Positions 20,890-31,935 of a stretch of DNA of 64,000 nt are shown piece by piece (positions within the stretch are counted from its first letter, which is position 1; the number at the start of each line of letters is the position of its first letter). The notes beneath the pieces were generated by a model. That model saw only the letters and a program-made list of their open reading frames with translations. It was not told where the DNA came from and searched no databases. Source of the DNA: Dromiciops gliroides (Eukaryota; Chordata; Mammalia; Microbiotheria; Microbiotheriidae); NCBI RefSeq assembly GCF_019393635.1, contig NC_057867.1, positions 54,839,143-54,903,142 on the forward strand, read 5' to 3'. Made by a program: the position numbers and the translations under genes.

Positions 20890-21175
20890 TTTTAGCCTTC
20901 TACAACAAACCTTTCTTGATCCCCCCAGATCCTAGTGCCTTCTTCTTTCCCATTAAATACAATTTCCTCCCTCCCCCAATAAATACAATTAGCTTGAATT
21001 TATTTCATATATATTCTGCATTTACTTATGTACATGTTGTTTCTCCTGTATGGGATGAGAGCTCCTTGATAATGAGAATGTAGATTCTGTTGCATTTTTG
21101 TCTTTGTGTCTCCAGGGCTTGGCATAGTCCCTTGTACATGGTAGGTACTTAATAAATGCTTATTCTAACCATCCA
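20890..21175 (+). repeat. L2 LINE 3' end
   Basis: Plus orientation: acaacaaacctttcttgatc, gagagctccttgataatgag, gtctccagggcttggcatag and ggtacttaataaatgctt. Confidence 0.75.
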
Positions 21176-21304
21176 TCCACTAAATAAATGTTTGTTGATG
21201 GATTGGTTGATTACATCAAGTGGAAATTTTCATGTCTGCAGCTTGCCCTCATTGGTTCTTGCTTTAGAAACCTTAAAGCACCATAGAAATGGGAAATCTC
21301 ATGG

Positions 21305-21560
21305 CAGTTCAGAGGTCACAGAGTCACAGAAGCCATCTAGTCCAGTTTCTGAACAAGAAATACCTCCTCCACATTCCTTTAAAGAGGTGATTCCCAGCCC
21401 CCCCCACCTCCCCCTTTTAATGTGTGGAGCTTTGGAACCCTACTCATCCCTCACTCAAAATTCTGTGTCTGGAAACTTATATATGCCTGTGCCCGCCCCC
21501 GCCCCCCGGCCCCGCCCCAGCTCCTCATAACCCTTCTGAACAGGGCTCTTGTAGATTCTT
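21305..21560 (-). repeat. possible L3/CR1 fragment
   Basis: The plus strand shows agccatctagtccagtttct then a diverged gaacaagaaatacctcc block, like the reverse complement of L3/CR1 3' ends. A C-rich, GCCCC-repeat patch follows (21394-21520). Weak match. Confidence 0.35.
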
Positions 21561-21714
21561 TATCTGAACGCTTCTAACCCCATCTTGGATTTCCTATGGA
21601 TGCTGCTTCTGAGTACCTATAATGCCCCTAACCCCTACAAAACCAGAGGTCCTACAGTCTACCCCATATCACTCTCTATGGTCTCCCTGCATCTCCCCAC
21701 AGTGGTCTTTGGCC

Positions 21715-21985
21715 ATTGAGAGATAACTTGGTTTAGTGGAGAGATTGCTGTGCTTCCAAGTAAGGAAGAACTAGATTAAAATTCTTCCTCATATACTGGC
21801 TTGCTATTCTACCCTGGACAAATCCCATAAACTTTCTGAGCCTCAGTTTCTTCTTGTGTAAAATGAGCATAATCACAGGCCCTACTTCACAGGCAGCTGT
21901 GAGGTTCAAATGAGGTAAAGTCCATAAAGAGCTTTATTAAACCTTAAAGCACTATATAGATGTTAATTATTTTTCATCATTAATA
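21715..21985 (+). repeat. MIR SINE
   Basis: Plus-orientation MIR: cttggtttagtggagagatt, ctgagcctcagtttcttctt, gtaaaatgagcataatcaca, then gctgtgaggttcaaatgagg and a diverged tail. Confidence 0.7.
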
Positions 21986-22334
21986 GTTGCTACCCAAGAG
22001 GAAAAAGTGATGGATGAGAAGGTGACCAACCCCCAAAGCACCCTGATAAACAGATTCAAATCAACACTCAAATTGCAGCCAGACTGAATAGGTAAGCTAA
22101 TATGCTGCCTGTGTGAGCCATGGAGGTAATGGGCTCTGAGCTCTTATAGTGACACTTATTTCCCTTTATTATTGTGAGTCAAAAGGCCCCTGCATTCTGC
22201 CTTAGCCTGTTTCCAGGAGGTCCTTTAATGAAAGGTCCTTGTGAACTAGACCAAATTACATTCTGTCCAGTCTTTTTCTCTGCTTACACTAAACACATGT
22301 AAAGGTGGAATCACAGAATTATAGAATCATAAAA

Positions 22335-22510
22335 TGAATAAGTGAATGAATAAAGCATTTTTAAGCTCTTACTATGTGCAAAGCACCTGGCTAAACCTCC
22401 CAGGGATGGGGGGGCAGGAAGTGGGGAGGGGGGAGAGGCGGGGGGACAAATAGAAAAGGAATCCAATCCCTGTTCTTAAGGAGTTCAGGGGAAACACATG
22501 GGGAAAGATT
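22335..22510 (-). repeat. L2 LINE 3' fragment with G-rich expansion
   Basis: Reverse L2: aagctcttactatgtgcaaa, gcacctggctaaacc, then a run of G (22405-22446) where L2 reads ggggatacaa, then ccctgttcttaaggagttca. The G-run has several GGGG tracts and could form a quadruplex. Confidence 0.65.
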
Positions 22511-23160
22511 CAGCTGCAAGTCTGATGGGAAGATCATATAGTCCTGAGGGTACAGCAGCATTAAAGCAGCTATCCATGCCTCTTGTTTAATGTCATTTCC
22601 ACCGATTAAATCTGATTGATTTCTGAGCTGGAGCCCTTGGATAATGACAGGAACTTCCTTTTCTTGGATCTTCAGTATGTCTGACTGTATGTCATGTGTA
22701 GGTGCAGTGACTGGCCAGCATCTCGGGGCACTGGGCTAGAAGCATTATTTATTCCCAGTGTTTAGGGGCCTTGGGCCATCTCTATCCTGCTCCATGTACT
22801 GCTTCAGCAAACTTGAGATGAGCCATCTCATTGTACAGAGGAGGAAGTTCTCCGGCCTCTCTCTCCCCAAGCAAGGCTGGAGACATCTCTCCCTCAGGGT
22901 TCCTGTGATACACTAAGATGTTCTTGAGGCGTCTCTTCTCTGATGTTTTTGCTTAAGCCCCTACTGGCTGTGTTTCCCCCATTGTTGGCCATCAGCAACT
23001 AGTGCTTCAGCTCCACTGAAAAATTCAAGGTCAATTAGCTTTTATAATGGGGTAGATGTCCTAAAGATAGAGCAAAAATAACATTACAAATATTTACCCC
23101 CATAGATTGGGGACATCCCTATACCACTTAGGTTTTTAGGGGAAAGAAAAACATTAAAAA
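22511..23160. other. intergenic, no gene seen
   Basis: Unique sequence of moderate GC. No recognisable repeat or coding pattern. Confidence 0.35.
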
Positions 23161-23172
23161 ACATAGCAATAG

Positions 23173-23343
23173 GGGCAGCTAGGTGGCGCAGTGGATATAG
23201 CACCGGCCCTGGATTCAGGAGGACCTGAGTTCAAATGTGGCCTCAGACCCTTGACACTTGACACTAGCTGTGTGACCCTGGGAAAGTCACTTAACCCCCA
23301 TTGCCCCACAAAAAACAAAAACACAAACAAAACAAAAAGTCCC
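23173..23343 (+). mobile_element. marsupial tRNA-type CORE-SINE
   Basis: Plus orientation, with ggggcagctaggtggcgcag through a long A-rich tail of aaaaacaaaaacac units. The 11-bp duplication catagcaatag lies at 23162-23172 and 23344-23354. Confidence 0.93.
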
Positions 23344-23532
23344 CATAGCAATAGTCCCACCAAGTTCACGTCCAGATATGTAAAGCACTAGTTTGGCCTT
23401 GTCAAAAAGCCCCAGTGACGCCCTGTGCCTCCAGAACCAGCACAGGTTCTTAATCTGAGGTGTCAAGTCCCTGAAAATATCTCAGGGGATCTGTGAACTT
23501 GGATGGGAAAAAGGTGAAGAACTCCTGTTATA

Positions 23533-23675
23533 GGGAGCAGCTAGGTGGTGCGGTGGATAAAGCACAGGTCCTGGATTCAGGAGGACCTAAGTTCAAATCT
23601 GGCCTCAAGACACTTGACACTTACTATCTATGTGACCTTGGGAAAGTCACTTAACCCTCACTGCCCTGCAAAAAA
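23533..23675 (+). mobile_element. marsupial tRNA-type CORE-SINE
   Basis: Plus orientation: gggagcagctaggtggtgcg through cttaaccctcactgccctgc and an A-tail. A 16-bp perfect duplication aagaactcctgttata lies at 23517-23532 and 23676-23691. Confidence 0.94.
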
Positions 23676-23949
23676 AAGAACTCCTGTTATAAATATAAAT
23701 ATATAAAGTAAGATATCCGTACTCTGAAGTGGTTTTTGGAGGTCAGAGTACAGTTGGCCACCATCTGACTTGGGTTCCATAGAAACTAGACCTGGTTCCT
23801 GACCTAAGGAGCTTTCATGGGGGAGGCAATGTGGAACTGTCTCATTCAAACTAATGTGCAAGTCATTGGAGTATAGAGGAAAGAGCAGGGGGCTCTGTGG
23901 GCAAAGGACCTGGGTTCAAATCCTAAAACTTTGTAAACCAGAGAGGTCA

Positions 23950-24165
23950 GACATCTAATAGCTAACATTTTATATAGTGCTTCAAGGTTTGCAAATCACT
24001 TTACGTACATCATCTCATTTGATCCTTACAACAACTCTGTGAGGTAAGTGCTCTTATTATCCCATTTTTTGCAGATGAAGAAACCCAAGGCCACATAGCT
24101 GGTAAGTGTGTAAAGTCTGATTTGAACTTAGGTCTTCTCTAGCTAGATAGCTGTCACTGCATCAC
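23950..24165 (-). repeat. MIR/THER1-type SINE
   Basis: Reverse orientation: catctaatagctaacatttt, gtgcttcaaggtttgcaaat, catctcatttgatccttaca, then ccacatagctggtaagtgt and gatttgaacttaggtcttc. Confidence 0.7.
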
Positions 24166-24654
24166 TGATTGATTGCTGAGGTCTTCCAGCTCTGAATATG
24201 GGATGCTTCAGTTTGGCTTTTCTGGAGGAAGGAATCTTTTTGAAGGTAGAGTCTCCTTTATCTTTGTGTATATACCCCGAGTGCCTAACACAGGACCCAA
24301 CACCCTTGTTAGATTACTGGGTTATTTCTGGAGAGGGCGGTGTGAAATTGTTAGTCCTGAAATTGTTATGGAAAGACACTAAAGCATCTGTCCCTAGTTC
24401 AAGATTTTTGATAGTTTTCAGTCATGTTTTTAATTTTTCTGAGATCTAAAAATGGTTCCAAGTTATTGCTAAGTTATTTTTTGTTGTTGTTGTTATCATT
24501 ATTAGTCTGGACTTGTAATTTTAATTGGTGTAATAATGCAAGTAAGTATCTATGGCTATTTTGCAAGGATAAAAAGTCAAACTAAAGGGTGCCTAGATTC
24601 AGGTTTCATAGATTAGTGAGCATGAAAGGAAGTTCCATACTAATTCACTGGAAT

Positions 24655-24830
24655 AGAAGTTCTTAGCCTTCTTTTTCGTCATGGACTATTTTGGCAATTT
24701 GGTGAAGTCTACTGTAACAAATGCAAAATTAATTCTGCAGTGTCCATGTCCTATATGTGTATGTATGTGTATGTATATGTATATAGACATACATATATGT
24801 GTGTGTGTGTGTGTATTCAGTCTGTACCCT
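24655..24830 (+). repeat. possible hAT-type fragment followed by TG/TA microsatellite
   Basis: gaagttcttagccttctttt and gtcatggactattttggcaa resemble the left end of the hAT-like element seen at 28.3 kb. A (TGTATG)n/(TG)n run follows at about 24755-24815. Confidence 0.4.
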
Positions 24831-24929
24831 AAGTCCATCATCTCTCTATTGGAAGGTGGTTAGCATCATAAATGTTCTGGAATTGTGGTTGTTTATTACA
24901 TTAATGAAAGAGTTCTTAAGTCTTTTAAA

Positions 24930-26150
24930 GTTGTGTTTTTACAATATTGTTGTCATTGTATAAATTGCTCTGGTTCTGCTCCCTTTACTCTGCATCAGTT
25001 CATACAAGTCTTTCCAGGTTTCCCTGAAACTGTCCCCATAATCATTTCTTACATCAGAATAGTATTACTTCACATTCTTTTACTGTAGTTGTTCAGCTAT
25101 TTTCCAATTGATGGGTACCCTCTTAATTTCTAGTTCTTTGCCACCACAAAAATACCCACTATGAATATTTTTGTACACGTGAGGCCTTTTCTCTTTTTAT
25201 GAGCTCTTTGAGGAGTAGGTCTGTCATTGAGTCAAAGGGTATAAAAAGTTTGGTGACTTTTGGGGCATGGTTCCTAATTGCTTTTCAGAATGGCTGGACC
25301 TATTTACAATTCCAGTAATTTATCAGTGTGCCCGTTTTTCCACAGCTCCTCCACCATTTGTCTTTTTTTTGGGTCATCTTTGCCAATATTAAAGGAATGA
25401 AGTAGAACCTCAGAGTTACTTTAATTTGTATTTCTCTAATTAGTAGTGATGATTTTTTCCCTTATGGCTATTTATAACTTGGATTTCTTTCTTTGAAAAC
25501 TATCTGTTCTTATCCTTTGAACATTTATTAATGGGGAAATGGCTCTAATAAATTTGAATCAGTTTCTTACATATCTTAGAAATAAGATCCTTATCAGAAA
25601 CTTGTTGCAAAGGTTTCTTTACCCAGTTATCTGTTTCCTCTATCATTTTAGCTGCTTTGGTTTTGTTTGTGCAAAAACTTTCTAATTTTATATAATCAAA
25701 ATTGTCCATTTTATCTTCTTTGATATTCTCTATCCTTTATTTGGTCATGAACTCTTCCCCATTTATAGATCTGAAAGGCAATTTCTCCTTTGCTACTTTA
25801 ATTCATTTATGATGTTACCCTCTATTTCTTTCTTTCTTTTTTTTTTCGTGAGGCAATTGGGGTTAAGTGACTTGCCCAGGGTCACACAGCTAGTAAGTGT
25901 TAAGTGTCTGAGGCCGGATTTGAACTCAGGCACTCCTGACTCCAGGGTTGGTGCTCTATCCACTGCGCCACCTAGCTGCCCCTACCCTCTATTTCTAAAT
26001 TATGTATCTATTTAGAACTTATTTTGTTATGTGATCTGAGGTATTGGTCTATATCTAGTTTCTATCAGACTGCTTTCCAGTTTTTGCAGCAGTTTTTGTC
26101 AAATAATTCTTATTCCTGGAGCTGGGTATGATATGTTTAGGTTGTTTGGG
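24930..26150 (-). mobile_element. L1 LINE, 3' half, antisense, broken by a SINE
   Basis: Reverse of the marsupial L1 3' region: ctgctccctttactctgcat, cagttcatacaagtctttcc, tccaattgatgggtaccctc, ccaccacaaaaatacccact, gagtcaaagggtataaaaag, aacctcagagttactttaat, and onward past the SINE at 25830-25982 to tatctagtttctatcagac. Old and decayed. Confidence 0.8.
25830..25982 (-). mobile_element. marsupial tRNA-type CORE-SINE (aattgggg subtype)
   Basis: Nested in L1. It reads cgtgaggcaattggggttaa through cacctagctgcccc. The 14-bp duplication taccctctatttct lies at 25816-25829 and 25983-25996. Confidence 0.94.
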
Positions 26151-26154
26151 TACA

Positions 26155-26310
26155 TAATACTAATTAATTGATTTCTGCAACAAAGGGTAGGCACAGTTTT
26201 AGTAACTTTGGAGTCTTAATTCCAAATTGCTTTCCAGAATGGCTGGAATCATCACCCAGCTCCACCAACAATATACTATCTTACCTGTTTTTTGCATAGC
26301 CTATGAAACC
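26155..26310 (-). mobile_element. L1 LINE short antisense fragment
   Basis: gcacagttttagtaactttg then ccaaattgctttccagaatg and cccagctccaccaacaatat repeat a region already present at 25250-25340, so this is a separate L1 fragment. Confidence 0.6.
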
Positions 26311-26479
26311 CTTTTCAGAACAATGGTTTGTCACCTACATTTATAATTGGAAAAAAGTGCTAGATTTCAGTTAGAGGTTACTGAAAATAAAGACAGGCAT
26401 GTTTTTCTCATCCACGTTCATGTTCCCCCTGAAATTTATCACAGACCACTTGGGGATCCATGGGCCCTGGGTTAGGAAT

Positions 26480-26600
26480 TCCTGCTATCTGGTCCAACCC
26501 CTTCATTTGTTAGAGAAGGAAAGAAGGCCCAGAAACTTGCCCAAGGTCATACGTGTAGCAAGTAGCTGTTTGGCTTTGAAGTCCTACCTCTAGCAGCTCC
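26480..26600 (-). repeat. MIR3-like SINE fragment
   Basis: Reverse: atctggtccaaccccttcat, aagaaggcccagaaacttgc and ccaaggtcatacgtgtagc. Confidence 0.6.
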
Positions 26601-26999
26601 TTCTGCTACCTCACAATCTCACTACCAACCTGCCAGGGACCTTTAACTTTTTCCATTTCTGATATAGTACAGTTTACCCCATCTTAGGCAGCCTGGTGGC
26701 CCCCTGATCCTGAGGGCTTACCATCTTTTTGGCAGACTTTGTATAAATACCCAATCAGTTTAGCTCATTGCAGCTCTGGATTTTTAAGTTTGAGATGGTG
26801 GTATTAGGCTCAAATGGAAATGAAGGTCCACTTATCTATATATGAGGATGCTTGCATTCCTGCATATTGTCTTACTTCTATTATTATTATATCTATACCT
26901 ATATCTGTATATTATCTATATATAATTATATAGTATCCATATATATCTGTATCTATCTATTAGATATCTGTTATCTATGTTTTAATATATTTTTATTTA

Positions 27000-27152
27000 T
27001 TTTGTTGAATATTTACCAGTTACATTTTCATATAGTTCAGACCACATTTGGGTGTGTTGCCAAAGTTCACTGGCCATGTTTGACAGCTTTGACTTAAGAA
27101 GATTCAGCCTCCCTGGTAGCTGGCATTATAGGCATGTGCTACCATGCCTGGC
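27000..27152 (-). pseudogene. 7SL (SRP) RNA-derived retrosequence with L1-like 3' tail
   Basis: The minus strand starting at 27152 reads GCCAGGCATGGTAGCACATG then CCTATAATGCCAGCTACC and AGGGAGGCTGAA. This matches the 5' Alu domain of 7SL RNA (GCCGGGCGCGGTGGCGCGTG, CCTGTAGTCCCAGCTACT, CGGGAGGCTGAG) at about 38 of 50 positions, with most differences being G-to-A or C-to-T. Beyond about 70 nt the match fades. The final part reads ctatatgaaaatgtaactgg, then an A-rich stretch with ATAAATAAAAA, resembling the end of the marsupial L1 3' UTR (acatgtaactggaaaaataa). It begins exactly at the 7SL +1 position, as a retrotransposed transcript would. It is not a functional SRP RNA gene. Confidence 0.6.
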
Positions 27153-27179
27153 TATTTCTTTTTTTTTTTAATTGTCACC

Positions 27180-27425
27180 ATTTTTTTGGCAGCTAGGTGG
27201 CACAGTGAAGAGAATGCCAGATCTGGAGTCAGGAAGACCTGAATTTGAGTCTGGCCTCAGACACTTATTAGCTGTGTGACCCTGGTCAGATCACTTAACC
27301 CTGTTTGCCTCAGTTCTTCATCTGTAAAGTGATCTGAAGAAGGAAATGGTAAACCACTCCAGTTTTGATGCCCTGAAAACCCTAAATGGGATCACAAAGA
27401 GTTGGAAATGATATAGCAACAACAA
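27180..27425 (+). mobile_element. MAR1-like SINE with RTE/BovB-type 3' tail
   Basis: tRNA/CORE head ggcagctaggtggcacagtg, CORE ctggtcagatcacttaaccc, then ggaaatggtaaaccactcca, the ccctgaaaaccctaaatggg block and gatcacaaagagttggaaat, which is the RTE-like tail of this family. Right end in a CAA repeat. Confidence 0.8.
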
Positions 27426-27649
27426 GAAGAAGAACATTTTTGTTTGTATCATAGTCAATTCCAGAGGTACTCCCCTTTCCCATCCCATCACACATTCAGG
27501 CATCTCTTGTGACAAGAATAAAGAGTTAAGCCAAATCAGCCACTCTAAAAGAGTTTGCAATATTCTGCACCCTTACCTCTTCAGCAGAAGGACAGAGGTG
27601 AATGTGGACTTCTTTTCTTCCCTCCCTCCTTTCCTTATTCCTCCGGTGA

Positions 27650-27835
27650 GAGGCAGCATGGAGCAGCAGAAAGAACATTGGAGTTGGAGACTAACTGGGT
27701 TTGCTTTGGTTCCTGTCTCTGCCTCTTCCTATCTAGGAAAGGGGCTGGGGAGGACCTCAGTTTACTCCTCTGTCTAATGAGGGAATTGAATTAGATGGTC
27801 TTTAAGGCCCTTCCAGCTCTAAATCCTATTATCTG
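27650..27835 (+). repeat. MIR3 SINE
   Basis: Plus orientation: gagaggcagcatggagcagc, ggacctcagtttactcctct, gaattgaattagatggtctt and aaggcccttccagctctaaa. Confidence 0.7.
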
Positions 27836-27839
27836 GTAA

Positions 27840-28325
27840 TCGGATCAATCACCAAGTACTTTTTGAGAACATATGGATGTGGAAAGTTTCAATTTGACAA
27901 ACTGCTAATGCTATGTCAGAGGCGCAGTGTAAGCATAACATGACCCTTGTCCTTGGCAGCTCCTCTTTTTGTTGGAGAGAGGAGAAATGTGGAACTATAT
28001 TTCATCCGGTCCTAAACAGACTGGGTGGGGCTAGTGGATTCCTTGAGATTTCTACAATCAGTCTAGAGTAGTTTAAGTGTCCCCTGGGGAGGTGGGGAGT
28101 TAAGGACTGGTAGATAATAATGGCCAAGTAATTACTTAAATGCTTCCCAGCACTCAAGGTTTTTTTTGTTTGTTTGTATTTTTTATTTCCTTGTTTTGAC
28201 TAGGTTGAGGGCATATGCTTTCTTCATCAAAAAATGAAAGTTATTAGAAGAGTTAGGAAAATAGTTGACCAATATTCTTCCCAACTGTATCTCGTAATGG
28301 GCATTTAAGCCTAGTGTCATTTTAG
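27840..28325. other. intergenic, no gene seen
   Basis: A T/GT-rich run at about 28160-28190; otherwise unique. No gene or named repeat. Confidence 0.35.
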
Positions 28326-28329
28326 AAGA

Positions 28330-28525
28330 ATTCTTCAGCTTTTTTGCACCTTTGACTGCTTTGGTGGTCTGTCTGCTGAAGACTATGGGCCCCTTGCCAG
28401 AATCATGGTTTTAGATGCACAAAATAAAACAGTATGATTATTACAGAATCATTTATATTGAAATATAGCTATTATAATATTTTTTAAAAACAAGTTCATG
28501 GACTCCAGGTTAAGACCCCTTGGGT
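28330..28525 (+). repeat. hAT-like non-autonomous DNA transposon (MITE-type), decayed
   Basis: Left: gaattcttcagcttttttgc then tatgggccccttgccagaat. Middle: gatgcacaaaataaaacagt and atattgaaatatagctatta. Right: caagttcatggactccaggt and taagacccc. The ends are an imperfect inverted pair of the ggttcttaac type. The family is assigned from memory of this common mammalian element. Confidence 0.5.
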
Positions 28526-28539
28526 CTATTAGAGGGAGC

Positions 28540-28870
28540 ACAGTATAGTTAGTTGAGTTCTGTGTCTGTAGTCACAAAGACCTGGGCTCCTATTCTGTCT
28601 CATATACTTATGGATCTTTTTTTTTTTTTTTTTGAGTGAAGAAATTGGGGTTAAGTGACTTGCCCAGGATCACACAGCTAGTAAATGTTATGTGTCTGAG
28701 GCCGGATTTGAACTCAGTTCCTCCTGAATCCAGGGCCAGTGCTCTATCCACTGTACCACCTAGCTGCCCCTCATGTACTTATTAGAGTGTAATCTTAGTC
28801 ATTTTACTTAACTTCTGTGAGCCTCAGTTTCCTCATCAGTAAAATAAGAATAATATTACCTGTAGCTCAT
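28540..28870 (+). repeat. MIR SINE split by a younger SINE
   Basis: 5' part: gagcacagtatagttagttg and cacaaagacctgggctccta. 3' part after the insert: ctgtgagcctcagtttcctc, atcagtaaaataagaataat. The insert is at 28611-28770. Confidence 0.7.
28611..28770 (-). mobile_element. marsupial tRNA-type CORE-SINE (aattgggg subtype)
   Basis: Poly-T run then gagtgaagaaattggggtta through cacctagctgcccc. The near-perfect duplication tcat(a/g)tactta flanks it at 28600-28610 and 28771-28781. Confidence 0.92.
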
Positions 28871-28975
28871 GATGTTAGCTTATAATTCTAATGTTTGCAG
28901 AACACCTTACATACATCACACATGCATGCATATATGTCACATCTATGCCATACATAGATGATGCACTCCATTTAC

Positions 28976-28980
<5 letters not shown>

Positions 28981-29011
<31 letters not shown>
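28981..29011 (+). repeat. (CA)n microsatellite
   Basis: About 15 CA units following tttacattta. Confidence 0.95.
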
Positions 29012-29013
<2 letters not shown>

Positions 29014-29221
29014 CACATAGGAACTTGGGAGGCTATGGGGGAAGCCTTGAAAAGAGTGTTGGCCCCCAAGGATCTGCATTCCAAATCCAGCTCTACCATT
29101 TCCTGCCTGTGTGGCCTTGGGTAAGGTACTTCATCTCTCTGGGAGGAGGGAGGGGAAGGAGAGGAAATAAACATTTATATAGCACCTACTATATGCCAAG
29201 TCTAAGCTCCTCTGTTTCAGT

Positions 29222-29385
29222 CTGCAAACATTGATTGGGTGCCTACTCTGGCCACAGCCTTGTACTGAATATTGTGGGGGAGATGAAGAGGCATGCATAA
29301 GTCTGGGTCTCTACCCTCCAGGGTCCCTCCCAATCTAGAGGGCTTAGAGGATAAGAAATGTACACAAATCATTACAATACCACAT
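29222..29385 (-). repeat. L2 LINE 3' fragment
   Basis: Reverse L2: caaacattgattgggtgcct, cagccttgtactgaatattg, ctctaccctccagggtccct and gagggcttagaggataagaa. Confidence 0.55.
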
Positions 29386-29572
29386 AGAAACAGCTACAAC
29401 CAAGTGCTACAGCACTCCTGACCTTCTTGATGCTTCTCTTCTCAAGCTTTAGCCCAAATGTACAACGTGAAGCATTGTTAACGTGGGGATTCTGCATAAG
29501 GACTAAGAAGGATTCACTATACTTTTAGTAGGGTAGAGGTGACCCTGGTCACAAATGGAGCTAAGAATATTT

Positions 29573-29730
29573 TTTTTTAATTTTTTTTTTTTTTAGTGAG
29601 GCAATTGGGGTTAAGTGACTTTCCCAGGGCCACACAGCTAGTAAGAGTTAAGTGTCTGAGGTCGGATTTGAACTCAGGTACTCCTGAATCCAGGGCCGGT
29701 GCTCTATCCACTGCGCCACCTAGCTGCCCC
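29573..29730 (-). mobile_element. marsupial tRNA-type CORE-SINE (aattgggg subtype)
   Basis: T-rich tail, agtgaggcaattggggttaa, full body, ending cacctagctgcccc. The flanking duplication is unclear (agaatattt against agaaaattt). Confidence 0.9.
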
Positions 29731-29849
29731 AGAAAATTTTTAAAGAAGAGTTTGGAAAACCAGTATTACACATGCCAGGAACTTCCCCTATGAGTGATGA
29801 TCTTCAACTTTTAAGGGAAATTGCTGTAACAGTAATAAGTAGAGTGTGG

Positions 29850-30030
29850 CATCTAGAAGAGACTTTAGGAGTCATCTAGTTCAATCCTCTCCAGTTCTTA
29901 GACAAGGAGACTGAAGCTTAGAAAAAGGGAAGTCCAAGGTCACACATATTAAGTAGCTGAGCTAGGATATGAACCCATATCCTCAGATACCAAGTACACT
30001 GATATTTCCACTCTCCTACCCTGCCTGTGT
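29850..30030 (-). repeat. MIR3-like SINE
   Basis: Reverse: agactttaggagtcatctag, gacaaggagactgaagctta, caaggtcacacatattaagt and gagctaggatatgaaccca. Confidence 0.65.
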
Positions 30031-30174
30031 AATATTTGTTAAGTGAAGTGGAGATATCCTTATATAATAGTGGTGTAACTAAGTGGGTTATTTGCTGACA
30101 GCCTGACACACAGAGGGGCATAAAAATGCAGGCTGAAAGAATGAATGAGTCATATTGGGTATGAGCAGGATAAA

Positions 30175-30310
30175 ACCATAGAATGTTACTGCTGGAAGGG
30201 ACCTTAGAGGCCATCTGGTTTAACTCCATCATTTGACAGATGAGGAAACTGAAAGCCAGAAAGAGGAGGGGACTTCTCCAAGGTCACGTGATTTGCACAT
30301 GCCGCAAAGC
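30175..30310 (-). repeat. MIR3-like SINE
   Basis: Reverse: ctggaagggaccttagaggc, gatgaggaaactgaaagcca and ctccaaggtcacgtgatttg. Confidence 0.65.
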
Positions 30311-30399
30311 TAGGAAGGATAACTGAGGCACTGCATGACAGAATGAGGATTCCAAAGGAGCTTGATAGGTTAGAATATGGAACTAAATCTGAGAAGATG

Positions 30400-30890
30400 A
30401 TATTTGAAAAGAATAAATATCAAATCTTATACTTAGATTAAAACATCATCTTCATAAATGCAGGGTGAGGGAGGTGTGGTTAGGCAGTAGTTAGTTCATC
30501 TGAAAAAGATCTGGGATTTTTAGGGGAAGCCAAACAAACTAATTTAATCTTAGACTGCATTAAGAAAGTTTCCAGGAATAGGGGGGTGATAGTCCTATTT
30601 CTTCCCTGAAGTCAGAACCAGCACCAATGGATGGAAGATACAAAGAGGGAAATTTAGGCTTGACATTAAGAAAAAAATTGCTAACACTTGGAACTGTCCT
30701 AAATGCAATGGACTGTCTCTGGAGGGAGGTAGTGAGTTCCCTGTCACTAGAGGCATTTAGGCAGAGGCTAGCTGGATTACTGATTATTGTGCATGTTCAA
30801 GTGTGGTATTCCTTTGGATATGACTTGGACCAGATAGTTGTTCAGGTCCTTCCCAACTCGGAAATTCTCTGATTCTGTCACAACCAGGAA
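30400..30890 (+). repeat. L3/CR1 LINE 3' end
   Basis: Plus orientation, strongly diverged but in order: gaaatttaggcttgacatta, ggagggaggtagtgagttcc, ctgtcactagaggcatttag, gcagaggctagctggattac, ccttcccaactcggaaattc and tctgattctgtcac. This is the usual CR1/L3 tail order. Confidence 0.75.
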
Positions 30891-30999
30891 GTAGTACAAC
30901 CATGACTCTAACCCAGGTCTTCCAAGTTCCAATCCAGCATGCTCTTTCCCTGTGCCATGCTGCTTCAGTCCAAGTCTTTCACAGAATTCCAAAATGCTG

Positions 31000-31799
31000 G
31001 GAAATACAACCATGTGACAGATTTAAAAAAAAAAAGTATATGTGATGGTCAAGGAGGATATTTTAAACCAGCAATATGAAATTGCTTCAATATTAGGAAG
31101 ATAATCAGTTTCCTAGAAAACTCATTAAATTCTACGATTATAATAGTAGATATAGATTGGATAGATAGAATGGATTTCTTTTTCTCAAATTTACCACCCA
31201 CCATGTTGGAATGGATGCCTTCTTTTCCTTAACATGATAAAAAGTAATTGCTAAACGATTGGAAATGGAAAGTCACAATTTCCTATAGAATTCTCCCTGT
31301 ATATGGAAATGCTTTTGGGGTGGGGAGTGCTCATTTCACCAATATGCATTGGCCAAGGAGTGCAGCTACCATGGAGTACGGCCTCATAGAAGTTTCCTAG
31401 GATCCTTCCAAAGGATACTAGCAACGATTTCTGATCAAGCCAGGAGGAGGCAACCTAGGACTTTGGTACTAAGTGAGGGTGGGGCACATGATGATGCTTT
31501 TTCTACTACTTCCTACCAAATGCATCTCTTTCTTTTGTTTCACCCTCTTTTTTCCCTTTTCTCCAAATTCATTCTTTCTCATTTTCCTTCCTTTTTTTCT
31601 TTTTCTTTCTCCTCTGCTTCTTATTTACTTTGGTGCCAGTGGCACCTACAAATGCCTCTTATATTGTGCTAAAGGGTTTGCTGACCTAACCCAGGCTTTT
31701 AAAAAGGCTAACCAGGCCCTTGGTGACGTACTGGTATTGATGGAGAAGACAATTTTCCTTAGACTTTAGTTGAACCCTCAATGATTTCTTTCTTCTTAG
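31000..31799. other. intergenic, no gene seen
   Basis: Unique sequence with a pyrimidine-rich stretch at about 31525-31625. Two overlapping frames through that stretch are phenylalanine/leucine/serine-rich and not supported as genes. Confidence 0.35.
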
Positions 31800-31935
31800 C
31801 ATTTTATAGTAATAGAATTAGAGGTAGAAGAGATCTTAGAGTAACCCAGTCTATTTATTCATTTTACAGATGAGGAAACTAAAGCTTGGAAATATCAAAT
31901 AACTTGTAGGAGGCCACAGGGATATTAAATGGCAA
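31800..31935 (-). repeat. MIR3-like SINE fragment
   Basis: Reverse: gaattagaggtagaagagat, agatgaggaaactaaagctt and the aggccacagggatat block. Confidence 0.6.
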
